Notes: generated by a model from the letters alone, not told the origin. DNA of 64,000 nucleotides from CAIKMD01 sp963803265 (GCA_963803265.1 CAWDLZ010000012.1:372001-436000), one strand, 5' to 3'; positions 1 to 8,699 are shown, counted from the stretch's first letter. Translations and numbers: made by a program.

Positions 1-93
1 CTCTATTTCCGCGAGGCCTACGAGCAGATCGTCGCTTACGAACAGGGGCGGCCGCTGCGTCTTGCCAATCCGGCGGTGAAGTCGCGCGGCTGA
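1..93 (+). CDS. C-terminal end of a possible D-2-hydroxyacid dehydrogenase (partial)
   Basis: The window opens inside a reading frame that gives 30 residues before TGA at 91-93. The tail (YFREAYEQIVAYEQGRPL, then LANP) resembles the C-terminal helix of D-2-hydroxyacid dehydrogenases, where a residual N-terminal segment and the oligomer helix end in a similar way. That assignment is recalled similarity only, because no catalytic residue lies in view. It is on the same strand as the rhodanese gene that follows 91 bp later. Confidence 0.4.
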   Translation, partial: LYFREAYEQIVAYEQGRPLRLANPAVKSRG

Positions 94-184
94 TCGCCGC
101 ATTTCGCACGTGATGTTTGAGCGCGATCAGGGCAAAGTCGGAGCGGCGGCGCCGCACGAGGGCGTCCTGACGGGGATGGTATTC

Positions 185-1813
185 ATGGCCACGAACGACG
201 CGACCGGAAGACTGCCGGCGAATACACGCCTTATCGACGCACATGCGCTGCGCGCGATGCTCGACGACGGCCAGGAGCTTGCGATCGTCGATGTGCGCGA
301 AGAGCTCATCTTTTCCCAAAATCACCTGTTGCACGCCCGATCCGTCCCGCTCAGCCGGTTCGAGCTTTTGATCGCGCCACTGGTGCCGCGGCCGGCGACG
401 CGGATCGTTCTCTGCGATGGCGGCGACGGCGGGGCAGAGCGCGCCGCGGCAATTCTGGCCGGCGCCGGGTACGGCAATATATCCATCCTCGCGGGCGGTT
501 GCGCCGCCTGGCGGGATTCGGGCTTCGAGCTCTTCTCCGGAGTCAACGTTCCGAGCAAGGCCTTCGGCGAGTTCGTCGAACATTCGAGCGGCACACCGAG
601 CATCGATCCGCGGGACCTTGCGCGGCTGATGACCGATCATGCCGATCTGGCTGTGCTCGACAGCCGGCCATTCGATGAATATTTCCGCGTATCGATCCCG
701 ACGGCGACGAGCGTTCCCGGCGCCGAGCTTGTCTTGCGCGTGCGCGACGCCGTGCCCTCGCCCGACACGACGATCGTGGTGAATTGCGCGGGGCGCACCC
801 GAAGCATCATCGGCGCGCAGTCGCTCATCAATGCCGGCGTTACGAACCGGGTCGTCGCTCTGCGCAACGGCACGATGGGTTGGTCGCTGGCCGGTCAGGC
901 TTGCGAAGCCGGCAAAGAGCGGCGGGCGCCCGCGGTTTCCGGCGCCGGGCTCACTGCGGCGCGCGAAGCCGCCGCGCGGGTTGCGTGTCGCCTCGGCGTG
1001 AAGCACATCGATCGCCCGACCCTCGAGCGATGGCAGGGAGAGCGCGCGCAGCGGACACTTTATCTCTTCGATGTCCGCGACCCGGCGGATTATGCGGCCG
1101 GACATGTCGCCGGCGCGATTTCCGCCCCCGGCGGGCAGCTCGTCCAGGCGACCGATCAATATGTCGGCACGCTTGGCGCCCGCATCGTCCTCGTGGATGA
1201 TCTCGATGTGCGCGCGATCATGACGGCGTCGTGGCTGCTGCAGATGGGCTGGAGCGATGTCTATGTTCTGGCCGAGGCCGGCACTGAAAGCGGGTTTCCG
1301 AAGCCGCGCGCGCTCGGCTCGACCGAGCGCCCCGAGATCGCGATAAGCCCCGCCGCGCTCGCCGAATTGCTGGCAGGCGAGAACGCAACGGTGATCGATC
1401 TATCGCTCAGCCGGAATTTCCGCAAAGCCCATATCGCGGGCGCGTGGTTCGCCATCCGCTCGCGGCTCGCATTGGCCATGCCGAAAATTCGCCGCCGCGG
1501 AACTCTGGTGCTGACCTCGGAAGACGGCGTCGTCGCTTCGCTCGCGGCCGCCGAGGCGCAATCGCTGACGGGCGGTCCCGTCCGCGTCTTGGCGGGCGGC
1601 AACGCGGCCTGGGCGCGGGCTGGCCATGCGCTGGTGGCGGGCGAGGCCAACATGGCGGACGAAGCGGTTGACGTCTGGCTCAAGCCCTATGAGCGCGCCT
1701 CGAATACGTCGGACGCGATGGCGGAATATCTCGCTTGGGAAGTCGATCTGCTTGCGCGCATCGGGCGCGACGGCACCTGTCACTTTCGCCGCGTTCCGCC
1801 GCTCGAAGACTAA
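185..1813 (+). CDS. Four-domain rhodanese-related sulfurtransferase
   Basis: A 542-residue protein built from four tandem rhodanese-like modules, at about residues 12-120, 135-235, 275-390 and 405-510. Each has the DVRE/DSRPFDE/DVRDPADYAAGH-type start. A catalytic-loop cysteine is present in module 1 (VLCDGGDG, about C77) and module 2 (VNCAGRTRS, about C201). Modules 3 (VLVDDLDV) and 4 (VLTSEDG) lack it and are probably structural or binding modules. Rhodaneses pass sulfane sulfur between persulfide carriers. The location, just upstream of persulfide dioxygenase and sulfide:quinone oxidoreductase genes, fits handling of sulfane sulfur. I chose ATG 185 because GGGGA lies about ten bases upstream; ATG 113 and ATG 176 are possible. 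No signal peptide is evident, so the protein is likely cytoplasmic. Confidence 0.85.
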   Translation: MATNDATGRLPANTRLIDAHALRAMLDDGQELAIVDVREELIFSQNHLLHARSVPLSRFELLIAPLVPRPATRIVLCDGGDGGAERAAAILAGAGYGNISILAGGCAAWRDSGFELFSGVNVPSKAFGEFVEHSSGTPSIDPRDLARLMTDHADLAVLDSRPFDEYFRVSIPTATSVPGAELVLRVRDAVPSPDTTIVVNCAGRTRSIIGAQSLINAGVTNRVVALRNGTMGWSLAGQACEAGKERRAPAVSGAGLTAAREAAARVACRLGVKHIDRPTLERWQGERAQRTLYLFDVRDPADYAAGHVAGAISAPGGQLVQATDQYVGTLGARIVLVDDLDVRAIMTASWLLQMGWSDVYVLAEAGTESGFPKPRALGSTERPEIAISPAALAELLAGENATVIDLSLSRNFRKAHIAGAWFAIRSRLALAMPKIRRRGTLVLTSEDGVVASLAAAEAQSLTGGPVRVLAGGNAAWARAGHALVAGEANMADEAVDVWLKPYERASNTSDAMAEYLAWEVDLLARIGRDGTCHFRRVPPLED

Positions 1814-1857
1814 GCCCGCGACGGCAGGGATCGCCGAACCCAAAACACGGAATCGCG

Positions 1858-2646
1858 ATGGATCTGGGAATCAAGGATAAGCGGGCGCTGGTATTGTCGT
1901 CGAGCCGCGGCATCGGGCTCGGCGTTGGCGCGGCCCTTGCCGCGGAGGGTGCTGCGGTCTTTCTCGTCGGCCGCAATCGGGAGCGGCTTGCTGCGGCTGC
2001 CGATAAGGTCAATGCTTGCGCTCGTGGAAACGCCACGCCGATCGTGGCGGATCTTGCGAAGCCCGCGGAGATCGAGGCGCTGGTCGCCGCAGTCGAGCGT
2101 ACTGCCGGCGGCATCGACATCCTCGTCAACAATACGGGCGGGCCGCCGGCGATGCCGGCCGTTGCAATGACTGTCGCCGACCTCAGAACGCAGTTCGAGT
2201 TCATGGTCGCGTCCGTGATCGGAATCACCAACCGCTTCCTCCCTGGCATGCGCGAGCGCAAATGGGGCCGCATCCTGACCGTTGCCTCGTCCGGCGCGTT
2301 GCAGCCGATTCCCAATCTCGCCTTGTCGAATACGCTCCGCTTGTCATTGGTCGGCTGGAGCAAGACACTGGCCGCCGAGGTGGCCGCGGACGGGGTCACG
2401 GTCAATGTGATCCTGCCGGGCCGCATCCAGACCGAGCGCCTCAACGAAATCGACCAGCACACCGCCAAGGTCGCGCATACAACCCTCGAAGAGGTCGTCA
2501 ACGCGTCGAAGCTCGCGATTCCCATGGGGCGCTACGGCACGATCGAGGAGTTCGGTGCGGTTGCGGCATTTCTGGCGGGTGTGCAGGCCGGCTATATCAC
2601 CGGCAGCACTGTCCGCGTCGATGGCGGCTACATGCGATCGATCTGA
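1858..2646 (+). CDS. Atypical SDR-family oxidoreductase
   Basis: A 262-residue short-chain dehydrogenase/reductase. The cofactor loop reads SSSRGIG (about residues 14-20) instead of TGxxxGIG, and NNTGG (about 89-93) matches the NNAG motif. The C-terminus (GSTVRVDGGY) is typical of FabG-like SDRs. At the catalytic position the usual YxxxK is replaced: counting 13 residues from the serine of ASSG gives S, followed by NTLR, so the site reads SxxxR. This matches an SDR subgroup that I recall as lacking the classical tetrad. The substrate is unknown. It starts 44 bases after the rhodanese gene, so the two are probably co-transcribed; a direct role in sulfur metabolism is only inferred from position. 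Confidence 0.85.
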   Translation: MDLGIKDKRALVLSSSRGIGLGVGAALAAEGAAVFLVGRNRERLAAAADKVNACARGNATPIVADLAKPAEIEALVAAVERTAGGIDILVNNTGGPPAMPAVAMTVADLRTQFEFMVASVIGITNRFLPGMRERKWGRILTVASSGALQPIPNLALSNTLRLSLVGWSKTLAAEVAADGVTVNVILPGRIQTERLNEIDQHTAKVAHTTLEEVVNASKLAIPMGRYGTIEEFGAVAAFLAGVQAGYITGSTVRVDGGYMRSI

Positions 2647-2883
2647 GGCCAGCGGAGCCTTCATCCATCTGGCCCGCGCCGCTCGCCCTTGAGCACAAAC
2701 AACAAGGCGCAGCTGTGGTTGATCCGATAAATCCACTTTAATTCGATACGAGCGCGCCATTCCCCGTTTCTTTTTGTTGATTTTTCGCGCCGATCTCTTT
2801 GTTAGGGTCGCGCGCTGAAGAAATAGATTGGGGCAAGCTGCCGCGACCTCTCGCATCGGCGATCGGCAATCACAGGGCGTCCC

Positions 2884-3945
2884 TTGCTGAAGCAAAATCC
2901 GCTCTCTCGAATGCTTCCGGGCGTGCTGCTTTGCGTCGGCGTCGCCTTGTTTGCCGGCGTTCTCCAGATCGCCGAACAGCGTCTCGTCGGAGAGGCTTAT
3001 CTCGAAGCTCTGGTGCTCGCGATCCTGGTCGGCGTGGCGCTGCGCAGCCTATGGCGCCCCGGCGCCCTGTGGTTTCCGGGAATCCAGTTCTCCGCCAAAC
3101 TGTTGATCGAAATCGCGGTGATGCTGCTCGGCGCTTCCGTCAGCGTGCACACCGTCCTGGCGATCGGCCCGCCGATGCTGGTGGGAATCCTGGCGATCGT
3201 CGCGGTGGCCATCGCTTTCAGCTACGGCATCTCCCGCGTCATGGGCTTGCCGCGGCGCTTGGCCATACTGGTCGCCTGCGGCAATTCGATCTGCGGCAAC
3301 TCCGCCATCGTCGCCGTGGCGCCGGTGATCGGCGCGGATGCGGACGAGATCGCCTCCGCCATCGCGTTCACCGCCGTGTTGGGCGTGGTCGTGGTGCTGG
3401 GACTGCCCTTGCTGGTGCCGCTGCTCCGTTTGTCGCTGACGCAATACGGCGTGTTGGCGGGGCTGACCGTCTATGCCGTGCCGCAGGTGCTGGCGGCGAC
3501 CTTGCCGATCGGCGCTCTGTCCAACCAAGTCGGCACGATCGTGAAGTTGGTGCGGGTGTTGATGCTGGGTCCGGTGGTTCTGGCGTTATCGCTCTTCACC
3601 CGCCCGTTGCGCGACGAAGCCGACGAGGATGCGCCGCACCTCACCGCGGGAGATCGCCCAAAGCCGGGGAGTCCGGCGCTGCACCAGCTCGTGCCGTGGT
3701 TCATCGTGGGCTTTCTTCTGGTGGCGGCACTGCGCTCGCTCGGCCTCATCCCGGTGGCGCTGATCACGCCGATCACCTCCCTTGCCAACTTGCTGACCAC
3801 GGTCTCGATGGCAGCGCTCGGCTTGGGCGTCGAGGTAGGGGTCGTCGCGCGGGCCGGCTTGCGGGTATCGGCTGCCGTGACGCTTTCGCTTATCGTGCTG
3901 GGCGCGATCAGCCTTGGGCTGATCCATCTCCTGGCCGTGGCCTGA
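2884..3945 (+). CDS. YeiH-family (PSE) putative sulfate/sulfite exporter
   Basis: A 353-residue polytopic membrane protein of the YeiH/UPF0324 family, with roughly ten hydrophobic helices. The family signature around GNSICGNSAIVAVAP (about residues 137-151) is intact, and a polar cytoplasmic loop lies near residues 240-265 (RPLRDEADEDAP). Family members are annotated as putative sulfate exporters, and related exporters remove sulfite or sulfonate breakdown products. In this locus export of sulfite formed by persulfide dioxygenase is a reasonable role, but it is inferred. The start is TTG 2884 with AGGGCG upstream; ATG 2911 is an alternative that would only shorten the N-terminus. Confidence 0.85.
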   Translation: MLKQNPLSRMLPGVLLCVGVALFAGVLQIAEQRLVGEAYLEALVLAILVGVALRSLWRPGALWFPGIQFSAKLLIEIAVMLLGASVSVHTVLAIGPPMLVGILAIVAVAIAFSYGISRVMGLPRRLAILVACGNSICGNSAIVAVAPVIGADADEIASAIAFTAVLGVVVVLGLPLLVPLLRLSLTQYGVLAGLTVYAVPQVLAATLPIGALSNQVGTIVKLVRVLMLGPVVLALSLFTRPLRDEADEDAPHLTAGDRPKPGSPALHQLVPWFIVGFLLVAALRSLGLIPVALITPITSLANLLTTVSMAALGLGVEVGVVARAGLRVSAAVTLSLIVLGAISLGLIHLLAVA

Positions 3946-4102
3946 GAACCTTTTTGCGCGAGGAACTCGGACGCGCGATTGGGCCGGCAGCATCCTCCGA
4001 CTGCTTTGATCCCAAAGCCGGATCGGCACTCGATTCCAACGAACTCGTGGTCATCCGGCGATTGTCAGGCTAATATCGCTCGAGCAAAATCTGGAGGACG
4101 CT

Positions 4103-4606
4103 ATGCCACATACGCTCGAGGAATTTGCTGCAACCTGTCATCGCCTCCTGTCGGAGGCCCCGGGGCCTGAGGGGCGCAAGAAAGTGTGCGCGGTTCTGCA
4201 GGAGTATCTCAAGGACCAGACCTTCATCGACAAAAATCTCGGTAAGGATGTGGGCGAGCGGAAGATTCTGTTCGAGGATCCGGAGCTGGGCTTCTGCATC
4301 TGCGGGCACAATTACGACGGCGCGCGAGCGAGCAATCCGCACGACCACGGCACCTCCTGGGCGATCTACGGCCAAGCGCGCGGCGAAACCGTCATGAGCG
4401 ATTTCGCGCTGCTCGAGCCTGCCGGCGAGGGCAAGCGGGGCAAGGTAAAGTACGTGCACAGCTATCCGTTGAGGCCGGGCATGGCGCACCTCTATAACGA
4501 GGGCGATCTGCACGCGCCCAAGCGCGAAGGCTCCACCAGCCTCATACGCATCGAGGGCCGCAACCTCGATAAAGTGCGTCGGTTCGGCTACGAGCTGGTG
4601 CAATAG
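4103..4606 (+). CDS. Cysteine-dioxygenase-like cupin protein
   Basis: A 167-residue single-domain protein. HDHGTSWAIYG (about residues 74-84) matches the first metal-binding cupin motif of thiol dioxygenases (HDHGT...GVxxG), and GDLHAPKREG (about 135-144) supplies the later histidine. An alpha-helical N-terminal part precedes the barrel, as in cysteine and 3-mercaptopropionate dioxygenases. These enzymes use Fe(II) and O2 to convert thiols to sulfinates. The SD GGAGG sits seven bases before ATG 4103. It lies between a probable sulfite exporter and a persulfide dioxygenase, so a thiol or persulfide substrate is likely. The exact substrate cannot be read from the sequence, and a non-catalytic cupin is possible. 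Confidence 0.65.
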   Translation: MPHTLEEFAATCHRLLSEAPGPEGRKKVCAVLQEYLKDQTFIDKNLGKDVGERKILFEDPELGFCICGHNYDGARASNPHDHGTSWAIYGQARGETVMSDFALLEPAGEGKRGKVKYVHSYPLRPGMAHLYNEGDLHAPKREGSTSLIRIEGRNLDKVRRFGYELVQ

Positions 4607-4741
4607 CGAAGAACCGAGCGCGAGCGTCTAGCGGGATCTGAGGGAGCCGAGCTTCAAGGCACGGCCTGCCGACGCCTTCCATCTCGGTTATTCGAGGGAT
4701 ATGATATCCGGTGTCCACGCGTGCGAGGCACTGGGGGCACG

Positions 4742-5812
4742 ATGATCTTTCGCCAGCTGTTCGACCCGGGATCCTCGACCTACACCTATCTGCTGGCCGA
4801 CGCGGTGACGCACGAGGCAGTGCTGATCGATCCGGTGTTCGAGCAGGTGAGGAGGGATTCGGCACTCCTCAAGGAACTCGAGCTCAAGCTGTTGTGGACG
4901 CTCGAGACGCACGTGCATGCCGATCACGTCACCGGCGCGTGGCTCCTAAAGCGCCGTCTCGGCAGCCGCATCGCCCTCGCGCGCGCCAGCGGCGCCGAGG
5001 GCGCGGACCGCTATCTCGTTGCCGACGATGTCGTGGAGTTCGGCGCGCGCCGCCTCATGGTGCGCGCTACGCCCGGCCATACCAGCGGCTGCATCACCTA
5101 TGTGCTCGACGATCGCAGCATGGCCTTCACCGGCGATTGCTTGCTGATACGCGGCACAGGCCGCACCGATTTCCAGCAGGGCGATGCCACCGCGATGTTC
5201 CATTCGGTTCGCGAGCAGATATTCTCGCTGCCCGATGAATGTCTGCTCTATCCCGCGCACGATTATCGCGGCCTCACCGTGACCAGCGTCGCCGAGGAGA
5301 AGCGATTCAATCCGCGGTTGGGTGGCTCGATCGGCTTAGGCGACTTCACTGGCCACATGGCGAATTTGAAGCTTGCGCATCCGAAGCAGATGGATGTCGC
5401 CGTGCCGGCCAATCTGCATTGCGGCCGGCCGGAAAACGACCGTCTCGCCGCTGCCGATCCCGGCTGGGCGCCGATCACCTACACATTCGCGGGCATCTGG
5501 GAGATCCAGCCGCACGCGCTCGAGGAATATAGCGGGCCGCTGCAGATCCTCGACGTTCGCGAGCAAGCTGAATTCGCCGGCCCCTTGGGCCATATCGACG
5601 GCGCGATCCTGATTCCGCTCGGCGAGCTTGCCGCCCAAATCGGCGAACTCAAGCGCGACTGCCCGATCGTCGCGGTCTGCCGCGCCGGCAGCCGCTCGGC
5701 CCAGGCGATCAACATCCTCAAGCAAGCCGGCTTCACCGACGTCGCGAATTTGGCTGGCGGCATGCTGCGCTGGCGCGCCGAAGGCCATGCGGTCGAGGGT
5801 GGAAGCGTGTAA
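4742..5812 (+). CDS. Persulfide dioxygenase-rhodanese fusion (MBL fold)
   Basis: A 356-residue fusion. Residues 1-245 are a metallo-beta-lactamase-fold persulfide dioxygenase (ETHE1/Blh type). THVHADH (about residues 56-62) gives the HxHxDH motif, and GHTSG, FTGDCLLIRGTGRTDFQ and YPAHDYRG follow in the expected order. Residues about 255-356 are a rhodanese domain with LDVREQAEFA and an active-site loop VCRAGSRSA holding the catalytic cysteine. The dioxygenase oxidises glutathione persulfide to sulfite and glutathione, and the rhodanese domain can move sulfane sulfur to sulfite or glutathione, as in known PDO-rhodanese fusions. Start ATG 4742 is preferred over the in-frame GTG 4721. The sulfide:quinone oxidoreductase gene follows 47 bases later and would supply the persulfide. 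Confidence 0.93.
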   Translation: MIFRQLFDPGSSTYTYLLADAVTHEAVLIDPVFEQVRRDSALLKELELKLLWTLETHVHADHVTGAWLLKRRLGSRIALARASGAEGADRYLVADDVVEFGARRLMVRATPGHTSGCITYVLDDRSMAFTGDCLLIRGTGRTDFQQGDATAMFHSVREQIFSLPDECLLYPAHDYRGLTVTSVAEEKRFNPRLGGSIGLGDFTGHMANLKLAHPKQMDVAVPANLHCGRPENDRLAAADPGWAPITYTFAGIWEIQPHALEEYSGPLQILDVREQAEFAGPLGHIDGAILIPLGELAAQIGELKRDCPIVAVCRAGSRSAQAINILKQAGFTDVANLAGGMLRWRAEGHAVEGGSV

Positions 5813-5859
5813 TCCTGCAATCGGATTGGAGCGAAAGACAACCGGTGGGAGAAGGTCCC

Positions 5860-7110
5860 GTGGCTAACACCAAGCATCATCAAATCTTGATTGTTGGAGG
5901 GGGCGCCGCCGGTGTCACGGTTGCGGCGAGTTTGCGCCGCCGTGGACCGAGGTCGCTCGACATCGCCATCGTCGAGCCGTCCGATACGCACTATTACCAA
6001 CCGTGCTTCACGCTGGTCGGGGCGGGGGCCTATGACATGGCCAAGGCCCAGCGGCCCGAACGCAGCCTTATCCCCGCGGGCGTGACGTTGATCCGCGGGT
6101 CCGCCAAAGCGTTCGACCCCGACAAAAACAGCGTCGCGCTCGACACCGGCGACACGCTCACCTACGACTACCTTGTCGTCTGCACCGGCGTGAAGCTGGA
6201 CTGGGACAAGATCGAGGGCTTGTCTGCGACCTTGGGCAAGAACGGCGTATGCAGCAACTATTCGCCTCAGTACGCGCCCTACACCTGGCAATGCGTCCAG
6301 GGATTGAAGTCGGGCAGCCGCGCGGTGTTCACCCAGCCTCCACTGCCGTTCAAGTGCCCCGGTGCGCCGCAGAAAATCGTCTATCTGACGGCGGACCGTC
6401 TGCGCCGCGCCGGCGTGTTGCAGTCTTGCGACTTGCAGTACTTCGTGCATGCCCCCGTGGTGTTCGGCGTGCCGTTCTTCGCGCGTGAGCTGATGAAAGT
6501 GGTCGCGCGCTACGGCATCAAGGCGCATTTCCAGCAAAACCTGGTGGCGGTCGACGGCGCAGCGAAGACCGCTACATTCGAGGCCGTGGGCGGCGACGAC
6601 AAGGGCAAGCGGACGACTGTCACGTTCGACATGCTGCATGTCTCGCCGCCGCAAAGCCCGCACGATGCGATCGCGAAAAGCCCATTGGCGAACGCGGCCG
6701 GCTGGGTCGAGGTCGATCAGAGATCGATGCAGCACGTCCGCCACCCGAACGTCTTTTCTTTGGGCGACGTGTGCTCGGCGCCCAATTCCAAGACCGCCGC
6801 GGCCGTGCGAAAGCAGGCGCCGATCGTCGTGGGCAATCTTTTGCACATGATCGCCGGCACGCCGGTGGAGGCGGGTTACGACGGATATGCCTCGTGCCCG
6901 CTCACCACGGCCTATGGCAAGGTCATCATGGCCGAATTCATCTATGGCGGCAAAGTCACGCCGTCGCTGCCTCTCGATCCGGCGAAGGAGCACTGGATCT
7001 GCTGGTGGATCAAGGTCACCGGATTGCCGTTCTTCTATTGGCACTACATGCTCAAGGGCCATGAACGGTTTCTCAAGCATGACACGGCGTTCAAAGGCGA
7101 CGCCGCGTGA
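5860..7110 (+). CDS. sqr: Sulfide:quinone oxidoreductase (SQRDL-like)
   Basis: A 416-residue FAD flavoprotein of the SQR/flavocytochrome c family. The N-terminal dinucleotide fold is ILIVGGGAAGVTVA (about residues 9-22). YYQPCFTLVGAGA, VVCTGVKLDW and FSLGDVCSAPNSKTAAAVRKQ match mitochondrial-type (type II) SQR. Cysteines expected to form the catalytic disulfide or trisulfide are seen at FKCPGAPQK and SCDLQYF. The enzyme oxidises sulfide at the membrane, passes electrons to quinone and delivers sulfane sulfur to an acceptor thiol. The C-terminal amphipathic stretch (WWIKVTGLPFFYWHYML) fits membrane attachment. Start GTG 5860 is favoured by GGGAGAAGG seven bases upstream; GTG 5845 is also in frame. 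This is the last gene of the sulfur locus. Confidence 0.9.
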   Translation: MANTKHHQILIVGGGAAGVTVAASLRRRGPRSLDIAIVEPSDTHYYQPCFTLVGAGAYDMAKAQRPERSLIPAGVTLIRGSAKAFDPDKNSVALDTGDTLTYDYLVVCTGVKLDWDKIEGLSATLGKNGVCSNYSPQYAPYTWQCVQGLKSGSRAVFTQPPLPFKCPGAPQKIVYLTADRLRRAGVLQSCDLQYFVHAPVVFGVPFFARELMKVVARYGIKAHFQQNLVAVDGAAKTATFEAVGGDDKGKRTTVTFDMLHVSPPQSPHDAIAKSPLANAAGWVEVDQRSMQHVRHPNVFSLGDVCSAPNSKTAAAVRKQAPIVVGNLLHMIAGTPVEAGYDGYASCPLTTAYGKVIMAEFIYGGKVTPSLPLDPAKEHWICWWIKVTGLPFFYWHYMLKGHERFLKHDTAFKGDAA

Positions 7111-7121
7111 GACCGCCAAGC

Positions 7122-7166
7122 CTCTAGCGCGCGGTCCATTCAAGTTGAATCGGACCGCTGCTCTAG
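7122..7166. repeat. Large imperfect palindrome between convergent genes
   Basis: CTCTAG at both ends encloses two complementary arms (GCGGTCC...ATTCAA and TTGAAT...GGACCGC) meeting near 7144, so the whole 45-base block can fold into one stem. It lies 11 bases after the SQR stop and before the 3' end of the convergent MFS gene, so it may stop transcription or be a dispersed intergenic repeat. No T-run follows, so it is not a canonical intrinsic terminator. Related half-sites (CGCTCTAG, CGCTAGAG) occur near 44720 and 20091. Confidence 0.6.
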
Positions 7167-7280
7167 ATTATTGATTTCGTCGCATGCTCGTCACGGCGCC
7201 ATCCATGCCTGCGCGCATGGCAATGACGGCTCCCCAGCCGGGTCTTGCCTTGAAGCGGCGCCGCCCGGCAGACAAGTGCA

Positions 7281-8699
7281 TTACTCGGCGCCGGCTTTTA
7301 TCGGCTCCTCGACGACGGGAAGCGTGCGCGGCCGGCGGCCCGTGAGCTGGTGGCCGTCGTCGCGTTTCAGCTTGCGGAAGCCCCAGGCCGAAAGCACTTC
7401 GGTCAATCCGACCATGCCGAACACGAGGCCGAAATCGGCGGGCACGATATGCCCGTGGCCGATGACGGCCAAGAGCGTTGCCGCAATCCCGATGCCCGCG
7501 CTTTGCGAGAGGCGCTGCGCCACTTCGGAAATGCTGGTAGCGGCGCCGCTGCGCTCGAGCGGGAGATCCGCGAAGACGAGCGCGCCGAGAGCCGAGAAAT
7601 GAACGGAACGCAGAAGTCCGAAGAAGAAGAGATAGATCACGATCACATAGGCCGGCGTATCGGCGTGAAAAATCGACATTCCGGCGAGGAGAATGCCGAG
7701 GATGCACGCATTCGCCATCAGCGCCGCGCGGATGCCCACCGCGCGCAATAGTTGCGGGACGCCGACGCGCGTCGCGAATGAACCCACGGTGGTGACGAAG
7801 GTCAGCAGTCCGGAATGGAGCGGATCGAGGCCGAACCCGACCTGGAACAACAGCGGCAGGAGAAACGGCGCCGCGCTGATCCCGAGCCGCGACACGCTCC
7901 CGGCGAGAACGGCGATGCGGAAAGTGCGGATGTCAAAGAGGGTCAAATCCAAGACCGGATCGGCGCAGCGTTTCGCATGCTTCCCGTACGCGAACAGTGC
8001 GAGCGCCGCCAGGACGACGAGCGCGGCTTGCCACTGGTACGCAATCACGTTGCGGCCGAGATTCTCGACCGCGAGCTGCGCCAGCCCGAAACCGAAGCCG
8101 ATGATGACGAAGCCGCGGAAATCGAACGCGGGCGGGCGCGGCATCGGCACCTCTTCGATGAGGCGTAGAGGCCAAAGTCCGAGAATCCCGATCGGCACGT
8201 TGATGAAGAAGATCCAATGCCACGACGCGTAGGTTGTGATCAATCCGCCGACGACGGGGCCCAGCATCGGCCCGATGGTAGCCGGCACCATCATGTAGTT
8301 GATGGCCCGCATGTATTGGTCCTTGGGAAAGGCGCGCATGAGAACGAGGCGGCACACGGGAACCAGCAGGGCGCCCCCCATTCCCTGGACGATACGCATG
8401 GCGACCATGAGGGTGAGGCTGTCGGCAAGGCCGCACAGCAACGAGCCGAGCGTGAACGTGATGATCGCCGCCGCATAGACCGGACGGACGCCGAAGCGGT
8501 CCACGATCCAGCCACTGATCGGGATGAAAACCGCTGCGCTCAACAGGTAGCTGGTGATCGCGAGGCTAACCTGCGGAACCGAGATGTGCAGGCTTTGTGC
8601 GATCTGCGGCAGAGAGGTGCCGATGATGGTCGAGTTGAGTTTTTGCATGAAGGCGCCGCCCGCCATGACAAAGGGAAGGATGGACGAGGGCTTAGGCAA
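7281..8699 (-). CDS. MFS transporter, DHA2 (EmrB/QacA-like) family
   Basis: A 472-residue major facilitator with about 14 hydrophobic segments. The first helix region has STIIGTSLPQIA, which matches the DHA2 motif D1 (LDxTIVNVALP), here with N in place of D. WIVDRFGVRPVY is the motif A loop after TM2, and GPMLGPVVGGLI is motif C in TM5, typical of proton-driven drug or acid exporters. The end (RKLKRDDGHQLTGRRPRT) is a cytoplasmic tail. The gene stands alone, convergent with the SQR gene and upstream of no obvious partner. It could export an aromatic acid or a toxic compound; the substrate is unknown. Confidence 0.88.
   Translation of the reverse strand: MPKPSSILPFVMAGGAFMQKLNSTIIGTSLPQIAQSLHISVPQVSLAITSYLLSAAVFIPISGWIVDRFGVRPVYAAAIITFTLGSLLCGLADSLTLMVAMRIVQGMGGALLVPVCRLVLMRAFPKDQYMRAINYMMVPATIGPMLGPVVGGLITTYASWHWIFFINVPIGILGLWPLRLIEEVPMPRPPAFDFRGFVIIGFGFGLAQLAVENLGRNVIAYQWQAALVVLAALALFAYGKHAKRCADPVLDLTLFDIRTFRIAVLAGSVSRLGISAAPFLLPLLFQVGFGLDPLHSGLLTFVTTVGSFATRVGVPQLLRAVGIRAALMANACILGILLAGMSIFHADTPAYVIVIYLFFFGLLRSVHFSALGALVFADLPLERSGAATSISEVAQRLSQSAGIGIAATLLAVIGHGHIVPADFGLVFGMVGLTEVLSAWGFRKLKRDDGHQLTGRRPRTLPVVEEPIKAGAE

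Noticed and set aside
2799..4073. Open frame covering the YeiH gene in another frame
   Set aside because: Arg/Gly-rich shadow of the transporter gene without membrane helices.
5479..7143. Long - strand open frame opposite the SQR gene
   Set aside because: Antisense shadow with Arg/His/Ala-rich composition; the SQR frame on the + strand has all family motifs.
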